Source: Hydractinia symbiolongicarpus
Lineage: Eukaryota; Cnidaria; Hydrozoa; Anthoathecata; Hydractiniidae
Length of the DNA stretch: 64,000 nt
Direction: 5' to 3'
Assembly (NCBI RefSeq): GCF_029227915.1
Contig: NC_079878.1
Location: 3,908,001-3,972,000, forward strand
The notes below the pieces were generated by a model, which saw only the letters and a program-made list of their open reading frames with translations, did not search any database and was not told the origin of the DNA. Position numbers and translations under genes: made by a program. Positions 61,043-64,000 of the stretch are shown here, one piece after another; within the stretch, counting starts at the first letter, position 1, and every line of letters begins with the position of its first letter.

Positions 61043-62866
61043 GTGACGCGACCGTTTTAACTCAAACGGATTGACACCGTTAGAAAGTCAACGAAAAGTA
61101 GTTTTTGAAACTGTCTCTATTTCTTCAGCGCGAACTAATGGCTGGGATTGGTCCCACAGTAAAGAATGACTTATTTAACTTAATTTTTAAATAAAACTCT
61201 ACCACAGCGCCCAGTGCAATCGCTGAGTTCCATCAATCAAGTCAAATTAAGAAGAATGTTACTTCTTGTAGTCAAACTGGCTCATTTATCACATTTACAA
61301 GGTCAAAGTCCAAAATCAGTTCAATTAAGTCCCACAGTCAAACGTTTCACTGTTAAAAGCGATGTAGCCTAGTAATATCCGAATCCTATCGCTAATTACA
61401 TGTGGGGACGAATATGTGGCGCAACCGTTGTAACTCAAACGGATTGATACCATTAGAAAATCAATGAAATGTAGTTTTTGAAACTGTCGCTATTTCTTCA
61501 GCGCGAACTAATGGCTGGGATTGGTCCCACAGTAAAGAATGACTTATTTAACTTAATTTTTAAATAAAACTCTACCACAGCGCCCAGTGTAATCGCTGAG
61601 TTACAGCAATCATGTCAATTTAAGAAGAATGTTATTTCTTGGAGCCCAGTCAAGAATCAGTTCAATTAAGTCCCACAGTCAATCGTTTCACTGTTAAAAG
61701 CGATGCAACTTAGTCACATCGGAAAAATATCACAAGATACATGTTGGTAGGAATATGTGACGCAACCGTTGTAACTCAAACGGATTGATACCATTAGAAA
61801 GTCAATGAAATGTAGTTTTTGAAACTGTTGCTATTTCTTCAGCGCGCGATAACGGCTAGGATTGGTCCTGCAGTAAAAAATGACTTTTTTATCTTAATTT
61901 TTTAAAAAAGTGCAACCAGTGTAATCGTTGAGTTCCAGCAATCATGTCATTTTAAGAAGAATGTTATTTCTTGTAGTCAAACTGGCCCATTTATAACATT
62001 TATCAGGTCACAGTCCAAAGTTAGTTCAATTAAGTCCCACAGTCAATCTTTTCACTGTTAAAGGCGATGCAACTTAGTGACATTGGGAAGAAATGACTAA
62101 ATACATGTTGGTACGAATATGTGACGCAACCGTTGTAACTCAAACGGATTAACACCGTTAGAAAGTCAATGAAATGTAGTTTTTGAAACTGTCTCTATTT
62201 CTTCAGCGCGAATTAACGGCTGCGATTGGTCCCACAGTAAAAAATGACTTATTTAACTTAATTTTTAAATAAAGCACTACCACAGAGCCTAGTGTACTCG
62301 CTGAATTCCAGCAATCATGTCGAATTAAGAAGAATGGTATTCCTTGGAGTCCAATTGGCTCATTTATCGAGTTTACAAGGTCGCAGTCCAGAATCAGTTC
62401 AATTAAGTCCCACAGTCAATCTTTTCACTGTTAAAAGCGATGCAACTTAGTGACATTGGGAAGAAATGACTAAATACATGTTGGTAGGAATATGTGACGC
62501 AACCGTGGTAACTCAAACGGATTAACACCGTTAGAAAGTCAATGAAATGTAGTTTTTGAAACTGTCTCTATTTCTTCAGCGCGAATTAACGGCTGGGATT
62601 GGTTCCACAGTAAAAAATGACTTATTTAAATTAATTGTTAAATAAAACGCTACCACAGTGCTCAGTGCAATCGCTGAGTTCCAGCAATCAAGTCAAATTA
62701 AGAAGAATGTTACTTCTTGTAGTCAAACTGGCTCATTTATCACATTTTTAAGGTCAAAGTCCAAAATCAGTTCAATTAAGTCCCACAGTCAATCGTTTCA
62801 CTGTTAAAAGCGATGGAACCTAGTAATACCAGAATACTATCGCTAAATACATGTTGGTACGAATAT
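61043..62866. repeat. 5-monomer higher-order repeat, copy 2 (1824 bp)
   Basis: Monomers start at 61043, 61416, 61757, 62121 and 62494, with lengths 373, 341, 364, 373 and 373. I noted about seven differences from copy 1, for example GCGACCGTTTTAAC at 61049 against GCAACCG, CGTGGTAACTC at 62505 against CGTTGCAACTC, and AATTGTTAAATAAAAC near 62634. The copy ends at the box: copy 1 leads into GTGGGGCG, copy 2 into GTTGGTACG. Confidence 0.92.
62130..62219. other. Four CCGTT/AACGG elements in alternating orientation
   Basis: CCGTT at 62130-62134, AACGG at 62143-62147, CCGTT at 62155-62159 and AACGG at 62215-62219. The first two form a dyad with loop GTAACTCA. The fourth is embedded in TAACGG. The set is present in most monomers; TAATGG replaces the fourth in one common type. 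TAACGG fits the YAACKG consensus known for animal Myb proteins; a role here is speculation. Confidence 0.6.
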
Positions 62867-64000
62867 GTGACACAACCGTTGTAACTCAAACGGATTGATA
62901 CTGCCAAGAAGTCGATGAAATGTAGTTTTTGAGAATGTCTCTATTTCTTCAGCGCGTGCTAACGGCCAGGATTAGTCCCATAGTAAAAAAAGACTTATTC
63001 ATCTCAATTTTTAAATAAAGCACTACCACAGAGCCTAGTGTACTTGCTGAATTCCAGCAATCATGTCGAATTAAGAAGATTGTTATTCCTTGGAGCCCAA
63101 TTGGCTTATTTATCACATTTACAAGTTCATAGTCAAGAATCAGTTCACTTAAGTCCCACAGTCTATCGTTTCACTGTTAAATGCGATGCAACTTAGTCAC
63201 ATCGGAAAAAAATCACTAAATACATGTTGGTACGAATATGTGACGCAACCGTTGTAACTCAAACGGATTAACACCGTTAGAAAGTCAATGTAATGTAGTT
63301 TTTAAAACTGTCTCTGTTTATTCAGTGCGAACTAACGGCTGGGATTGGTCCCACAGTGAAAAATGACTTATTTAACGTAATTTTTAAATAAAACGCTACC
63401 ACAGTGCCCAGTGCAATCGCTGAGTTCCAGAAATCAAGTCAAATTAAGAAGAATGTTACTTCTTGTAGTTAAACTGGCTCATTTAACACATTTTCAAGGT
63501 CAAAGTCCAAAATCAGTTCAATTAAGTCCCACAGTCAATCGTTTCACTGTTAAAAGCGATGCAACCTAGTAATATCAGAATACTATCGCTAAATACATGT
63601 TGGTACGAATATGTGACGCAACCGTTGTAACTCAAACTGATTGAAACCGCCAAGAAATCAATGAAATGTAGTTTTTGAGAATGTCTCTATTTCTTCAGCA
63701 CGTGCTAACGGCCAGGATTAGTCCCACAGTAAAAAAAGAAATATTTATCTAAATTTTTAATTAAAGCACTACCACAGAGCCTAGTGTACTTGCTGAATTC
63801 CAGCAATCATGTCGAATTAAGAAGATTGTTATTCCTTGGAGCCCAATTGGCTTATTTATCACATTTACAAGTTCATAGTCAAGAATCAGTTCACTTAAGT
63901 CCCACAGTCAATCGTTTCACTGTTAAAAGCGATGCAACTTAGTCACATCGGAAAAAAATCACTAAATACATGTTGGTACGAATATGTGACGCAACCGTTG
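62867..64000. repeat. Dimer-type satellite, 1.5 copies, continuing past the right edge
   Basis: Monomers start at 62867, 63240, 63613 and 63986. Pair 62867-63612 (746 bp) is repeated from 63613 on. Shared marks are GTGTACTTGCTGAATTCC and AAGTTCATAGTCAAGAATC, each 746 bp apart. The final box at 63986 is cut by the window edge, so the array continues. Confidence 0.9.

Larger units (their letters stand above)
1..64000. repeat. Satellite DNA array, ~373-bp monomer, head-to-tail across the whole window
   Basis: A GTGACGCAA-like box (variants GTGGCGCAA, GTGACGCGA, GTGACCCAA) recurs 173 times from 111 to 63986, nearly always 371-375 bp apart and always on the same strand. Each period has the same order of landmarks: box, CCGTT..AACGG dyad, CAATGAAATGTAG, CTATTTCTTCAG, TAACGGC, TCCCACAGTAAAAAATGAC, an AT-rich stretch, CTACCACAGCGCCCAGTG, TTCCAGCAATC, AAGAAGAATGTTA, CTCATTTATCACATTTATA, CAATTAAGTCCCACAGTC, TTCACTGTTAAAAGCGAT, ACATGTTGGTACGAAT. 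The window therefore holds 172 full monomers plus partial ends. No stretch of unrelated sequence was found. G+C is about 37% in a sampled monomer. The monomer is not one I recognise. Head-to-tail organisation with higher-order periods is typical of centromeric or other heterochromatic satellites in eukaryotes; chromosomal location cannot be read from the sequence. Confidence 0.97.

Noticed and set aside
1-64000. CRISPR array
   Set aside because: The whole 373-bp unit repeats. There are no short identical repeats separated by unique spacers, and no cas-like genes.
1-64000. CENP-B box in the monomer
   Set aside because: I looked on both strands for the TTCG....A..CGGG core and found no conserved match. 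The GGGGA box does not fit it.
1-64000. tRNA, 5S rRNA or other pol III-derived origin of the monomer
   Set aside because: No pair of A-box and B-box motifs at suitable spacing, and no cloverleaf; GGTCACAGTCC and similar strings do not match the B box.

Overview
The window is one uninterrupted block of tandemly repeated satellite DNA, and I find no gene in it. A monomer with a modal length of 373 bp runs head-to-tail in a single orientation from base 1 to base 64000. I located 173 phase marks (the GTGACGCAA-like box), which delimit 172 complete monomers plus a partial monomer at each end; the mean spacing is 371.4 bp. Reading line by line I saw no unrelated insert, no inverted segment, no transposon, no RNA gene and no coding region. 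The longest open frames are about 70-108 codons. They fall at equivalent positions of the monomer, mostly start at TTG or GTG, and are by-products of the repeat.

This is eukaryotic heterochromatin-type DNA (centromeric, pericentromeric or another satellite block). I do not recognise the monomer and cannot name the species. In one sampled monomer G+C was 37% (133 of 360 bases). Another carried 17 CpG sites in 373 bp, slightly more than its composition predicts, so there is no sign of CpG loss. That fits a lineage or locus with little CpG methylation, such as many invertebrates, but this is inference.

The array is a patchwork of higher-order repeats (HORs) with different periods. From left to right: mixed dimers (1-5292); an 8-monomer HOR of 2981 bp, two copies (5293-11254); a mosaic (11255-15724); a 6-mer of 2238 bp, 1.7 copies (15725 to about 19575); a 7-mer of about 2609 bp, two copies (19454 to about 24800); a 4-mer of about 1490 bp, 3.7 copies (24673 to about 30230); a 6-mer of about 2222 bp containing a 13-bp-deleted monomer, three copies (about 30.7-37.7 kb); dimers and a 1118-bp trimer (37.7-43.4 kb); a divergent subfamily block with a 3727-bp 10-mer, whose first copy is expanded to 4472 bp by an internal 745-bp duplication (43.4 to about 51.15 kb); a return to the left-hand subfamily and an irregular indel-rich stretch (51.15-59.2 kb); a 5-mer of 1823 bp, two copies (59220-62866); and a final dimer (62867-64000). 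Neighbouring HOR copies look about 99% or more identical, while different monomer types are clearly more divergent. That is the pattern expected of repeated local amplification by unequal exchange.

The monomer carries several short dyad symmetries (AACGG/CCGTT, ATCGCTT/AAGCGAT, TTATTTAA/TTAAATAA, AAGAAG/CTTCTT and, in some monomers, GCGCTG/CAGCGC). It also has a two-state box (GGTAC type or GGGGA type) linked to the sequence just upstream. All boundaries of HOR blocks are by-eye estimates, good to a few tens of bases.
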